The notes beneath the pieces are model-generated. The model saw only the letters and a list, made by a program, of their open reading frames with translations, searched no databases and was not told the DNA's origin. DNA of 37,206 nucleotides from Acidobacteriota bacterium. Lineage in GTDB: Bacteria; Acidobacteriota; Holophagae; Thermotomaculales; Thermotomaculaceae. The stretch's first letter is position 1. The number at the start of each line of letters is the position of its first letter. This document shows positions 22,388 through 31,268 of this stretch, one piece after another. The translations under genes and the position numbers were made by a program. The DNA lies in contig JALWHA010000133.1 in the NCBI GenBank assembly GCA_027038695.1, positions 1 through 37,206 on the forward strand, in the 5' to 3' direction.

Positions 22388-22888
22388 ATGCAGTTGGCGT
22401 TCTGGATTCTAAGTTTTATAGCGGTGTTTGCCGCCGTTATGGTTATATTGTCTGACAGGCCTATTGTAAGCGGGCTGTACCTGTTACTTTCGTTTGTGGC
22501 TATTTCCGGTATCTACCTTACTCTTTCAGCCCCGTTTATCGCCGCTATGCAGTTAGTTGTTTACGCAGGGGCGATTATTGTTTTATTCCTGTTTGTTTTG
22601 ATGCTATTAAATCAACACCGGGAAGAGCCGTCAAGAAGAAACAAGTTTGTAACTTTTATATCCGTGGTGGGCGGAATTTTAATAGGTGTTTTTATCTACC
22701 TTTCGTTTTTGAAAAGCAAGATACTGCTTTCTTACACAAAGATGAGTGCGGTAGGCGGTATGAAAAACAATGTTGAAACCATTGCCGATGTTATGTTTAG
22801 CAAGTACTTTATCCCCTTTGAACTGCTCTCTCTCCTGTTGCTTGCGGCAATGGTTGCGGCGGTATTTTTATCAAAGAAGAGGGTGTAA
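22388..22888 (+). CDS. nuoJ: NADH-quinone oxidoreductase subunit J
   Basis: Membrane subunit of complex I with about five helices, 166 residues from ATG 22388. The ribosome site is GGTGGGG at 22375-22381; an in-frame GTG at 22376 lies within that site and is rejected. The conserved helix VYAGAIIVLFLFVLMLLN contains the pi-bulge region of NuoJ. One base separates its start from the nuoI stop and two bases separate its stop from nuoK. Confidence 0.94.
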   Translation: MQLAFWILSFIAVFAAVMVILSDRPIVSGLYLLLSFVAISGIYLTLSAPFIAAMQLVVYAGAIIVLFLFVLMLLNQHREEPSRRNKFVTFISVVGGILIGVFIYLSFLKSKILLSYTKMSAVGGMKNNVETIADVMFSKYFIPFELLSLLLLAAMVAAVFLSKKRV

Positions 22889-22890
22889 CT

Positions 22891-23193
22891 ATGGTTGCAA
22901 TGGCAGATTACGCAATTTTAAGCACGGTGTTGTTTACAATAGGTATTGTTGGTATTTTAATCAGAAGGAATATCATTACTATTTTAATGTGCATTGAATT
23001 GATATTAAACTCGGTAAACCTGTTATTCGTTGCTTTTTCAAGGTTTATGGGCAATGTTGACGGTCAGATTTTCGTGTTTTTTATCTTTGCCATAGCCGCT
23101 GCTGAGGCTGCGGTAGGTTTAGCGTTGGTGGTTGCTTACTTTAAGTTGAGAGAAACAATAGAAGTTGACGAAATAAAACTTTTGAAGGGATGA
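22891..23193 (+). CDS. nuoK: NADH-quinone oxidoreductase subunit K
   Basis: MrpC-like membrane subunit with three helices, 100 residues. Glu36 (CIELILNSVN) and Glu72 (AAAEAAVGLALV) are the two membrane glutamates needed for proton translocation in the E. coli protein, and they fall at the same residue numbers when the ATG at 22891 is used. That supports this start over ATG 22900. AGAGGGTG is upstream. Confidence 0.95.
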   Translation: MVAMADYAILSTVLFTIGIVGILIRRNIITILMCIELILNSVNLLFVAFSRFMGNVDGQIFVFFIFAIAAAEAAVGLALVVAYFKLRETIEVDEIKLLKG

Positions 23194-23197
23194 TGTT

Positions 23198-25147
23198 ATG
23201 ACTGGATATGTATGGTTAATCCCCGTATTCCCGTTGATAGGTTTTTTAATTAACGGGTTGTTCGGCAGAAAACTGCCGAGGAAGGTTATAGGAATTATCG
23301 GAAGCGGAGCCATTCTTTTGTCATTCCTTCTGGCCTGTGTCATTTTTGTTCAGATGAACGGCAATGCCGAATTCTCCGAACACGGGGTTAGAAATGTGTT
23401 GTTTCCCTGGATTTCTTACGGAGACTTTAATGTGAATTTTGCATACCTGTTTGACAGGCTATCAGGTTCAATGACCTTAATGGTTGCAGGCGTCAGTTTC
23501 CTGATTCATGTTTATTCAATAGGCTATATGGCTGAAGAAGAGGGGTATTGGAGGTACTTTGCATACCTTAACCTATTTGTTTTTATGATGCTTACCCTCG
23601 TGCTTGCAGATAACCTTTTACTTATGTTTGTAGGCTGGGAAGGGGTAGGTTTATGTTCATATTTGCTTATAGGGTTTTACTACACCACAAAAGTTGCGTC
23701 AGATGCGGGTAAAAAGGCTTTTATTGTAAACCGTGTCGGCGATTTCGGTTTCATTCTCGGAATGTTTCTGATATTTACCCTTTTCGGTTCATTACAGTTT
23801 GACAAGATCAGGGAAGGGATCATGTCTGCAGGGCTTACCCCTGAACACACTTTCGGGGTTATAACATTAGCGACTATTCTGCTTTTTGTAGGCGCAACAG
23901 GTAAATCTGCTCAAATCCCGTTGTATATCTGGTTGCCTGACGCTATGGCGGGGCCTACTCCGGTATCCGCTTTGATCCATGCGGCAACAATGGTTACTTC
24001 AGGTGTTTATATGATTGTTAAATTAAACTTTTTATTTCAACTTGCGCCGATTACCTTGCTGACTATAGCCTGGGTCGGAGGTTTAACCGCGCTATTTGCG
24101 GCAACAATAGGTACGGTGCAAAACGACATAAAGAAAGTTCTCGCATACTCAACGGTATCTCAATTAGGTTATATGTTCCTTGCTTTAGGGGTAGGCGCTT
24201 TTATTGCTGGTTTTTTTCACATTTTAACTCACGCATTCTTTAAAGCTTTGTTATTTTTAGGTTCAGGTTCGGTAATTCACGCTATGCACCACGCATATCA
24301 CCATGCGGGGATTCATGATAAAGACCCGCAGGATATAAGAAATATGGGTGGCTTAAAGAAGTATATGCCTAAAACATACTGGACGTTCTTAATTGCTACA
24401 CTGGCTATTGCAGGATTTCCGCCTTTTGCAGGTTTTTTCTCAAAAGACGAGATCTTGTGGAAAGCATTTGCCTCAGATCATAAGATTTTATGGGCAATAG
24501 GCGCTTTTGCCGCTGTGCTTACCTCTTTCTATATGTTCAGGCTTGTTTATCTGACGTTTTTAGGGGATTTTAGAGGGGGTAAAAACGAAGAGGAGGGTTT
24601 ACACGAGTCTCCTTCGGTTATGACGGTGCCTTTAATGTCGCTTGCATTTCTTTCCGTTGTAGGCGGCTGGCTCGGATTTCCCCATATATTTCACCTGCCG
24701 AACGTGCTTGAACACTACTTAGAGCCTATGGTTGAAAATATAGGCGGGTTACACTTTATGCACAATATTTCAATGGAATGGACATTGATGTTTGTTTCGG
24801 TGGGCCTTGCAATTATAGGCTGGTTATTTGCAAAATTCCTTTACGGAAGAAAGACGGACGCACCTTCAAAATTGGCAAATACATTCGGTTATTTCCATAA
24901 AATTCTCTTAAACAAGTACTATGTTGACGAAATCTATTTCGCTCTAATTGTTAATCCTGTTAAAAAGATTGGAGAATTTTGCTGGTTATTTATAGATACG
25001 GTAATAATAGACGGGGCTGTTAACCTTTCCGCAAACCTTGCAAGGTGTGTGGGCAAGATTTACTCCCTGTATCAGAACGGTGCAGTAAAGGTTTATGCGT
25101 TAACAATGCTGGGCGGAATACTGATACTATTCTGGATTTTCTTTTAG
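23198..25147 (+). CDS. nuoL: NADH-quinone oxidoreductase subunit L (antiporter-like)
   Basis: Distal proton-pumping subunit, 649 residues, with about 16 helices and the long lateral helix at the C-terminus. Antiporter-family motifs include GWEGVGLCSYLLIGFYY (membrane glutamate) and GKSAQIPLYIWLPDAMAGPTPVSALIHAATMV. The histidine-rich loop HAMHHAYHHAG is typical of NuoL, as is FPPFAGFFSKDEI. It starts 4 bases after nuoK and stops 14 bases before nuoM. Nothing essential is missing. Confidence 0.97.
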   Translation: MTGYVWLIPVFPLIGFLINGLFGRKLPRKVIGIIGSGAILLSFLLACVIFVQMNGNAEFSEHGVRNVLFPWISYGDFNVNFAYLFDRLSGSMTLMVAGVSFLIHVYSIGYMAEEEGYWRYFAYLNLFVFMMLTLVLADNLLLMFVGWEGVGLCSYLLIGFYYTTKVASDAGKKAFIVNRVGDFGFILGMFLIFTLFGSLQFDKIREGIMSAGLTPEHTFGVITLATILLFVGATGKSAQIPLYIWLPDAMAGPTPVSALIHAATMVTSGVYMIVKLNFLFQLAPITLLTIAWVGGLTALFAATIGTVQNDIKKVLAYSTVSQLGYMFLALGVGAFIAGFFHILTHAFFKALLFLGSGSVIHAMHHAYHHAGIHDKDPQDIRNMGGLKKYMPKTYWTFLIATLAIAGFPPFAGFFSKDEILWKAFASDHKILWAIGAFAAVLTSFYMFRLVYLTFLGDFRGGKNEEEGLHESPSVMTVPLMSLAFLSVVGGWLGFPHIFHLPNVLEHYLEPMVENIGGLHFMHNISMEWTLMFVSVGLAIIGWLFAKFLYGRKTDAPSKLANTFGYFHKILLNKYYVDEIYFALIVNPVKKIGEFCWLFIDTVIIDGAVNLSANLARCVGKIYSLYQNGAVKVYALTMLGGILILFWIFF

Positions 25148-25161
25148 TGTGAGGGGTTGTT

Positions 25162-26688
25162 ATGTTTGAGAATCACTTTTTAAGTCTGGTTACTTTTTTT
25201 CCGTTGCTTGCAGTTCTTATTCTATTGTTTTTCCCCTCTAAAGAAGAAAAGGGGATTAAGGTTTTCGGGGTGATTTTTTCCCTTATTCACTTTTTAATAT
25301 CCCTGAAACTTCTTTTAAATTTTGATTATTCAATGTATAAACTTCAGTTTGTTGAAAGGGCGAATTGGATTGCCACAAACTTTCTGAAGTCAAAATACTT
25401 TATAGGCATAGACGGGATAAGCCTTTTTATTGTTTTGCTTACTACGTTTTTAATGCCTATAATTTTTCTTTCAACCTATTCGGGGATAACAAAAAAGGTT
25501 AAATCTTTTTATATTCATATGTTTTTGCTTGAAGTTGGAATTTTAGGCTCTCTTGTATCCCTTGACCTGTTTCTCTTTTATGTATTCTGGGAGATAATGC
25601 TAATACCGATGTACTTTATTATAGGCGTCTGGGGAGGCGAGAGAAGGATTTATGCGGCAATAAAGTTTTTTATCTATACCATGGCAGGTTCACTCCTTAT
25701 GCTTCTCGGCATTATGTATATTTACAAAACTGTTGGAACCTTTGACCTGTTTAAGGTTTACTCGTACCATTTTAGTTTGAAAGAACAGATTTATCTGTTT
25801 GCCGGGTTTGCAATTGCTTTTGCCATTAAGGTTCCTATCTTTCCGTTTCATACCTGGTTGCCTGATGCTCATACGGAAGCACCTACCGCAGGTTCGGTTA
25901 TCCTTGCGGGCGTATTGTTGAAATTGGGAACTTACGGTTTTTTAAGGTTTGCTATGCCTATGTTTCCGAACGCAATGGTTAAGTTTGCACCCTATGTCAT
26001 TGTCCTTGCCATAATAGGAATAATCTACGGGGCATTGGTTGCAATGGTGCAAAAGGATATTAAGAAACTCGTTGCATACTCTTCTGTTTCCCATTTAGGC
26101 TATGTTATGTTAGGTTTGTTTGCCTTAACGGTTTACGGTATGCAGGGCGGAATCTTGCAGATGATAAACCACGGTATCTCAACAGGTGCATTGTTCCTTT
26201 TAGTCGGGATTGTCTATGAGCGGAAACACACAAGGCTTATTGCCGAGTACGGCGGAATAGCGAAGGTTATGCCTGTTTATGCGGTTTTCTTTATGATAGT
26301 GACTTTATCTTCAATAGGATTGCCGCTCACAAACGGCTTTGTAGGAGAGTTTTCAATACTTTTAGGTACCTTCAAGTCTTCCTGGAACCATGCCTGGATT
26401 TATACAGCTTTTGCCGCGTCAGGGGTTATTTTAGGTGCCGTTTATATGCTCTGGATGTATCAGAGGGTTTTCTTTAATACCGAACCGTCTGATGAAAATA
26501 AAAAACTTGAGGACTTAAAGACAAGGGAGGTTGCATATCTCATTCCGCTTGTCATTATGATATTTTGGATAGGGCTTTATCCTAACTTTTTCTTTAAAAG
26601 GATGCAAAAATCGGTGGATTACTACTTAAATATGTTTAAATCAAAGCAGGTGGCAATGGTGATTGATAATGAGGGGGGTATAAAATGA
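25162..26688 (+). CDS. nuoM: NADH-quinone oxidoreductase subunit M (antiporter-like)
   Basis: Second antiporter-like proton-pumping subunit, 508 residues and about 14 helices. Glu144 in VFWEIMLIPMY matches the essential E. coli residue. The discontinuous helix region AIKVPIFPFHTWLPDAHTEAP contains the conserved lysine at 223. The start is preceded by GAGGGGTTGTT. The end overlaps nuoN by 4 bases (ATGA), with a G-run ribosome site for nuoN inside the last codons. Confidence 0.97.
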   Translation: MFENHFLSLVTFFPLLAVLILLFFPSKEEKGIKVFGVIFSLIHFLISLKLLLNFDYSMYKLQFVERANWIATNFLKSKYFIGIDGISLFIVLLTTFLMPIIFLSTYSGITKKVKSFYIHMFLLEVGILGSLVSLDLFLFYVFWEIMLIPMYFIIGVWGGERRIYAAIKFFIYTMAGSLLMLLGIMYIYKTVGTFDLFKVYSYHFSLKEQIYLFAGFAIAFAIKVPIFPFHTWLPDAHTEAPTAGSVILAGVLLKLGTYGFLRFAMPMFPNAMVKFAPYVIVLAIIGIIYGALVAMVQKDIKKLVAYSSVSHLGYVMLGLFALTVYGMQGGILQMINHGISTGALFLLVGIVYERKHTRLIAEYGGIAKVMPVYAVFFMIVTLSSIGLPLTNGFVGEFSILLGTFKSSWNHAWIYTAFAASGVILGAVYMLWMYQRVFFNTEPSDENKKLEDLKTREVAYLIPLVIMIFWIGLYPNFFFKRMQKSVDYYLNMFKSKQVAMVIDNEGGIK

Positions 26689-28121
26689 ATGTTTCAATAA
26701 ATTACTTCATGCTAATGCCCTATTTGATTCTTACAGGGGGGATAATCGTCCTGTCTTTTATGGGAGTTTTAAACGAGAAGGTGAAACACTATGCAGGCGT
26801 TATTGCTTCTTTGTTCCTTTTCGGTGATCTTTATTATTTTGTGAAACTTATGCCTAATTTGACTTACAGAAGCCTTGATTATATGCACGGAATGATATAT
26901 TTCAATGCATTTAATATCTACCTTTCAATACTTGTGCTTGTTTGCGGCATAGCATCTTTGGTTCTTGCTGAAGGGTATTTGAACAGGGAAGAGTTTAAGC
27001 ATCCCGAGTTTTACGCGATTGTTTTGGCTTCAATAACAGGTTTACTTGTTATGGTGAATACCAATAATCTTATAAATTTGTTTATCGGGCTTGAATTAAC
27101 TTCTATTCCCCTTTACGCTACCGTTGCTTATTTGAGGTATAAGGAAAGGTCTGTTGAAGGTGCTTTGAAATACTTTATATTAGGTTCAATTGCATCGGGC
27201 TTTTTCCTTTTCGGAATAGCGGTTATCTTCGGAGCAACGGGAAGTGTTGTTTTCAAAGATATTTTGATTGTGAAAAAGTCTGACGAGTTGTTTAAGTTAG
27301 GCCTTTTATTTTTAATGGTGGGAATAGGTTTTAAAGCGTCCGCAGCTCCCTTCCATATGTGGACTCCTGATGCGTACGAAGGCGCGCCAACGCCTGTTAC
27401 CGCTTTTATGTCAATTGCTCCTAAAGCGGTCGCAATTGTCATTCTGGTAAAGATTTTCTATATCGCTTTCCCCGATATGTTTGGATTATGGGAGAAGGGA
27501 TTATTTGTAATTGCCGCTTTAACTGTTTTAATAGGCAATTTCGGGGCTTTGGTTCAGAATTCCGTCAAAAGGATGCTTGCTTACTCTTCAATAGCACACG
27601 CAGGATATCTTTTAATGGCTATAGTTGCTTTTTCAATAGAAGGGATTTCTTCCATACTTTTTTACCTTGCAGGTTATCTTTTAATCAATATAGGGGCTTT
27701 CGGAAGTCTGGCGCTTCTTAAAGACGGAGACAATGATTATGTTGATTACAACCATTTAAGGGGTTTGGGGTATAAGTATCCTTTGTTCGGAATACTTTTA
27801 AGCGTATTTATGTTCTCTTTGGCAGGAATTCCCGCAACTATAGGTTTTGTCGGTAAGTTTTACATCTTTAAATCATTAATTGTTAAAGAGCAGTATATTT
27901 TGGCATTGATAGGTATTTTAGGTTCGTTGATTTCTGTTTACTATTATCTTAAAGTAGTTGTAGTGATGTATATGAAGGAAAATCCCGAAGAAAGGGATTT
28001 TAAATTCAGTTTTTTAACGCTAACTCTTTTGCTAATTTGTGCGGCCGGTGTGATTTATTTCGGATTATTTCCGCAAGGCATTAATAAATTTGCAATTTTG
28101 GCTGCAAAGGTATTAATATGA
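26685..28121 (+). CDS. nuoN: NADH-quinone oxidoreductase subunit N (antiporter-like)
   Basis: Third antiporter-like proton-pumping subunit, 478 residues and about 14 helices. Family motifs are FIGLELTSIPLY (membrane glutamate), GIGFKASAAPFHMWTPDAYEGAPTPVTAF and LAGIPATIGFVGKF. It closes the complex I set; its stop overlaps the rex start by 4 bases (ATGA), so rex is translationally coupled to the nuo operon. Confidence 0.97.
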   Translation: MNVSINYFMLMPYLILTGGIIVLSFMGVLNEKVKHYAGVIASLFLFGDLYYFVKLMPNLTYRSLDYMHGMIYFNAFNIYLSILVLVCGIASLVLAEGYLNREEFKHPEFYAIVLASITGLLVMVNTNNLINLFIGLELTSIPLYATVAYLRYKERSVEGALKYFILGSIASGFFLFGIAVIFGATGSVVFKDILIVKKSDELFKLGLLFLMVGIGFKASAAPFHMWTPDAYEGAPTPVTAFMSIAPKAVAIVILVKIFYIAFPDMFGLWEKGLFVIAALTVLIGNFGALVQNSVKRMLAYSSIAHAGYLLMAIVAFSIEGISSILFYLAGYLLINIGAFGSLALLKDGDNDYVDYNHLRGLGYKYPLFGILLSVFMFSLAGIPATIGFVGKFYIFKSLIVKEQYILALIGILGSLISVYYYLKVVVVMYMKENPEERDFKFSFLTLTLLLICAAGVIYFGLFPQGINKFAILAAKVLI

Positions 28122-28783
28122 ACGAAAAAGAATTGAAAAAATACTGTTCCTGCGTTTCGGAAGTTGTAGCAAGAAGGCTGACTCTTTATTTAAGGTGTTT
28201 TATTCAATTGAAAGAAGAGGGTTACGATTTTGTGTCTTCAAAGGAGTTGGCTGAAAGGTTTAACTTGAACTCCGATTTAATTAGAAAAGATTTTTCATAT
28301 TTCGGCACCTTCGGGAAAAGGGGGGTAGGCTACAACGTTGACGAGATTATTGAAAAGATAAAAATGATTTTAGGTTTGCAAAGGGTTTACAATGTCGCGA
28401 TTGCGGGGGTGGGAAATTTAGGAAAGGCCCTTGCTCATTACCCTAAGTTTAACGAAGGTTCTTTCAGGATTGTGGCCATGTTTGACAGTAATGCAAGAAA
28501 GGTGGGCAGGACGTACGGGGATAATAAAATACCTGTTTTTCATATTAAAGAGTTGCCTGATAAGGTAAGAGAACTTAAGGTTGATATGGGAATAATCGCG
28601 GTACCGGCAAGAGCGGCTCAAAAAGTAGCAGATTTGTTTGTTGAATCGGGAGTAAGAGGAATAATGAACTTTGCCCCGGCAAGGATTTCAGTGCCTGATA
28701 ATGTGAAAACGGTATGTGCCGATTTCAGGGCATTACTTGAAATGCTTGCTTACTATGTTTCAAATTTACAAGAAAATGAATGA
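28118..28783 (+). CDS. rex: Redox-sensing transcriptional repressor Rex
   Basis: DNA-binding dimer that senses the NADH/NAD+ ratio and releases DNA when NADH is high, usually controlling respiratory and fermentative genes. The 221 residues comprise an N-terminal winged helix (VSSKELAERFNLNSDLIRKDFSYFG) with the hallmark GKRGVGYNV, then a Rossmann domain with GVGNLGKAL (97-105). Later motifs are GIIAVPA and GVRGIMNFAPA, and a C-terminal swap helix follows. The start overlaps nuoN and the stop overlaps the helicase gene, each as ATGA. Placement at the end of the NADH dehydrogenase operon suggests feedback on its own operon. No convincing Rex palindrome was found in the window. Confidence 0.95.
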   Translation: MNEKELKKYCSCVSEVVARRLTLYLRCFIQLKEEGYDFVSSKELAERFNLNSDLIRKDFSYFGTFGKRGVGYNVDEIIEKIKMILGLQRVYNVAIAGVGNLGKALAHYPKFNEGSFRIVAMFDSNARKVGRTYGDNKIPVFHIKELPDKVRELKVDMGIIAVPARAAQKVADLFVESGVRGIMNFAPARISVPDNVKTVCADFRALLEMLAYYVSNLQENE

Positions 28784-30627
28784 GAGATTTTTTTCTAAAA
28801 AACGGATTATTATCTAAACATATTAAAGGATTTTCAGAGAGAGAATCCCAAATAAAGATGGCCGAGAAAATAAGTTCGGCTATTGATAGGTCTTCCCCTC
28901 TGGTAATTGAGGCGCCTACCGGGGTAGGGAAAACCTTTGCCTACCTTCTCCCTATATTTCATAAAGATAAAAAAGCGATTATATCTACCGCCACCATTGT
29001 ATTGCAACACCAACTTTTTGAGAAAGACATCCCTTTAATCTCTGAGTTGTTTGATAAGGACGTTAAGGTGGAAATCTTAAAAGGGAGGCAGAATTACCTC
29101 TGCCTTTTAAGGTTTTTTAATGAAAAAAATAAGACTGATGTTAAAAGGGAAAAAGATTTATATAACCTAATTTCTCAATGGATAGGGTTTACCGAGAAAG
29201 GGGATTTTTCTGAGATTGAGGATGTTTCTGTTTCTGATAGCGCAATAAGAAAGATTAATGCGGATAAAAATTTCTGCACAGGGAAAAACTGTCCTCATTT
29301 TAAGGAATGTTTTTTTTACAGGGCAAGAAAAAGGTGTATTGACGCGGATATAATATTGGTGAATCACCATTTGTTTATTTCTGACCTTGCTATTAAATCT
29401 TCCGATTTCGGTAGCATACTTCCTCCTGTAGATGTGGTTGTTATAGACGAAGCACACAAATTTGAAAATATAGCGTCTGTTCAATTCGGGGAATCATTTT
29501 CATTAAGGATGCTTGCTATTTTTTTTAATCAACTTCCTGCTGAGTTAAGGTTAAAGTATGTACAACAGTTTGATTTCCTCTATGAAAAGGAGAATTTGAA
29601 ACTAAATAAAAATGAACAAGCCGGCAGAATAACAGGTGAACAAAAACGATACTTTAAAATTTTAAAAGAGACCATATCTATGTTAATTGAAGATTTAAAA
29701 CTTATTGACGAAGAGGATTTTGAACTTAAAAACAATTTAGTAAAAAGGGCCGGCAATTTTATTAATTTTGTGGACTTGATTGATAACAAAGACTTTGTTT
29801 CTTTCTATCAAATTGAAGATAAGAGTTTGATGTTTCGCAATATTCCCCTTGATGTTTCAGAAAAATTATCCAATCTTTTTACCGCATACTATCCCTGCGT
29901 AATATTTACCTCCGCAACCCTTTCAGTCGGAAATTCTCTCCAATTTTTTAAAAAAAGCATAGGTCTTGACCGGGCTGAAGAATACATTTTCCCCTCTGTT
30001 TTTAATTATAAGGAAAATACTCTTCTATATGTTCCAATAAATATTCCTGATGTAGCCGCAAACGGTTTTGTGGAAGAATCGGTTGAACATATTGTAGATA
30101 TTATTGAGAAAATCGGGGGAAAAACTTTTCTCCTTTGCACAAGTTTAAGAAACGTTAAGCTTTTTGCCGAATATTTGAAAAAATATAACAATTTGAATGT
30201 ACTTGTTCAGGGGGAAGGGAGTAATGCTTTTTTAATAGAAAGGTTTAAAGAGGAGGAGAATTCCGTTTTAATCGGGAGTTTTTCATTCTGGGAGGGAGTG
30301 GATATAAGGGGGGAAGACCTGTCCTGCGTTATTATAGACAGATTACCTTTTAACAGGCCTGACGACCCGGTATTTAGTGAAAAGTCTTCAAGGATTGAAA
30401 ATTCATTTAAAAATTACGCAATACCTCTTGCGGTGTTACAGTTAAAACAGGGAATGGGAAGGTTGATAAGAGATGAAAACGATAAAGGTGTTTTTATCAT
30501 CCTGGATAAAAGAATCCAGCAAAAATGGTATGGAAGGTTTTTTTATAAAAGTTTATTTGATTTAAATGTTGTACATGAAAAAGGCAAAGTATTAGAGTTT
30601 ATTTATAAAAAAATAATAAATTCTTAA
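28780..30627 (+). CDS. DinG/YoaA-family Fe-S DNA helicase
   Basis: Superfamily 2 ATP-dependent 5'-3' helicase of the XPD/DinG group, acting in DNA repair and removal of structured DNA. The 615 residues include the Q-motif-like FSERESQIKMAE, Walker A APTGVGKT (45-52) and four cysteines suitable for a 4Fe-4S cluster (C108, C166, C171, C177). The DEAH box (223-226) and motif VI QGMGRLIRDENDKG follow. The length is nearer YoaA (about 636) than DinG (about 716). It overlaps rex by 4 bases. Pairing of this helicase with rex and nuo is noteworthy, but the reason is unknown. Confidence 0.92.
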   Translation: MRDFFLKNGLLSKHIKGFSERESQIKMAEKISSAIDRSSPLVIEAPTGVGKTFAYLLPIFHKDKKAIISTATIVLQHQLFEKDIPLISELFDKDVKVEILKGRQNYLCLLRFFNEKNKTDVKREKDLYNLISQWIGFTEKGDFSEIEDVSVSDSAIRKINADKNFCTGKNCPHFKECFFYRARKRCIDADIILVNHHLFISDLAIKSSDFGSILPPVDVVVIDEAHKFENIASVQFGESFSLRMLAIFFNQLPAELRLKYVQQFDFLYEKENLKLNKNEQAGRITGEQKRYFKILKETISMLIEDLKLIDEEDFELKNNLVKRAGNFINFVDLIDNKDFVSFYQIEDKSLMFRNIPLDVSEKLSNLFTAYYPCVIFTSATLSVGNSLQFFKKSIGLDRAEEYIFPSVFNYKENTLLYVPINIPDVAANGFVEESVEHIVDIIEKIGGKTFLLCTSLRNVKLFAEYLKKYNNLNVLVQGEGSNAFLIERFKEEENSVLIGSFSFWEGVDIRGEDLSCVIIDRLPFNRPDDPVFSEKSSRIENSFKNYAIPLAVLQLKQGMGRLIRDENDKGVFIILDKRIQQKWYGRFFYKSLFDLNVVHEKGKVLEFIYKKIINS

Positions 30628-30668
30628 AAATGTATTAAAATAAATATGGGATAAAAGAAGAGGGAAAA

Positions 30669-31268
30669 ATGGACAAAGAAAGGGATATTGATTTACTTCT
30701 TGCCAATTTAGAAAGGGAAATTAAAAGATTGAGAATTGAATACAACAGGGAACTTGCACATATGTCTGATGTTAATATTGAATTTGCCGAACAAAAAGTG
30801 AAAGAGTTAATTAAGATGTTAAGAAGGCTTCCCTTTAAAAAGTATTCACAGAAGTTCAGGTTTGAAAACCTGCTTGCCAGGTACAATGTTCAGAGGATTA
30901 ATTATAACAGGATGAGAGATGTTCAGGAGAAGAAATACGAAGAGTTAAAGGAAAAAGGGGTGATTACTGTACCATTGCAGGACGCAAAAGAAATTAATAA
31001 AGGAGTAATGCAGAAAGAGGAAAAGGTTGTAATTAAGGATATAGCATCTGAAGAAAAAAAGTTAAAAAAGATATATACTGAGTATAAAAATAGGCTTGAA
31101 TCTCAGCATAAACAGGTAAAAGTGCCCTATGAGGTTTTCAAGAAAAAAGTGTTTGACAGGTTTAAAATGATCCAGGAGAAGCATAGAAACGCCAGATTGC
31201 AGATCCGTATGGTGGAAGAAAACAATAATGTAAAAATAAAAACCAAGGTGGTGAAGGATGAAGAATAG
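30669..31268 (+). CDS. Coiled-coil protein resembling the MXAN_5187 C-terminal family
   Basis: A 199-residue, highly charged (Lys/Glu/Arg) helical protein without signal peptide or membrane segment. Two conserved-looking blocks occur: an N-terminal helix pair (EREIKRLRIEYNRELAH, then KYSQKFRFENLLARYNVQ) and a C-terminal block (EVFKKKVFDRFKMIQEKHRNAR then VKIKTKVV). These recall proteins annotated as MXAN_5187 C-terminal domain in Myxococcota and Acidobacteriota; the match is from memory and unsearched. The function of the family is not known to me. The ribosome site is AGAGGG. The end overlaps the next gene by 11 bases. Confidence 0.7.
   Translation: MDKERDIDLLLANLEREIKRLRIEYNRELAHMSDVNIEFAEQKVKELIKMLRRLPFKKYSQKFRFENLLARYNVQRINYNRMRDVQEKKYEELKEKGVITVPLQDAKEINKGVMQKEEKVVIKDIASEEKKLKKIYTEYKNRLESQHKQVKVPYEVFKKKVFDRFKMIQEKHRNARLQIRMVEENNNVKIKTKVVKDEE

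Noticed and set aside
23198..28121. nuoL, nuoM and nuoN as Mrp antiporter genes
   Set aside because: They sit in a complete nuoA-N order and carry the Nuo-specific residues; Mrp partner genes are absent.
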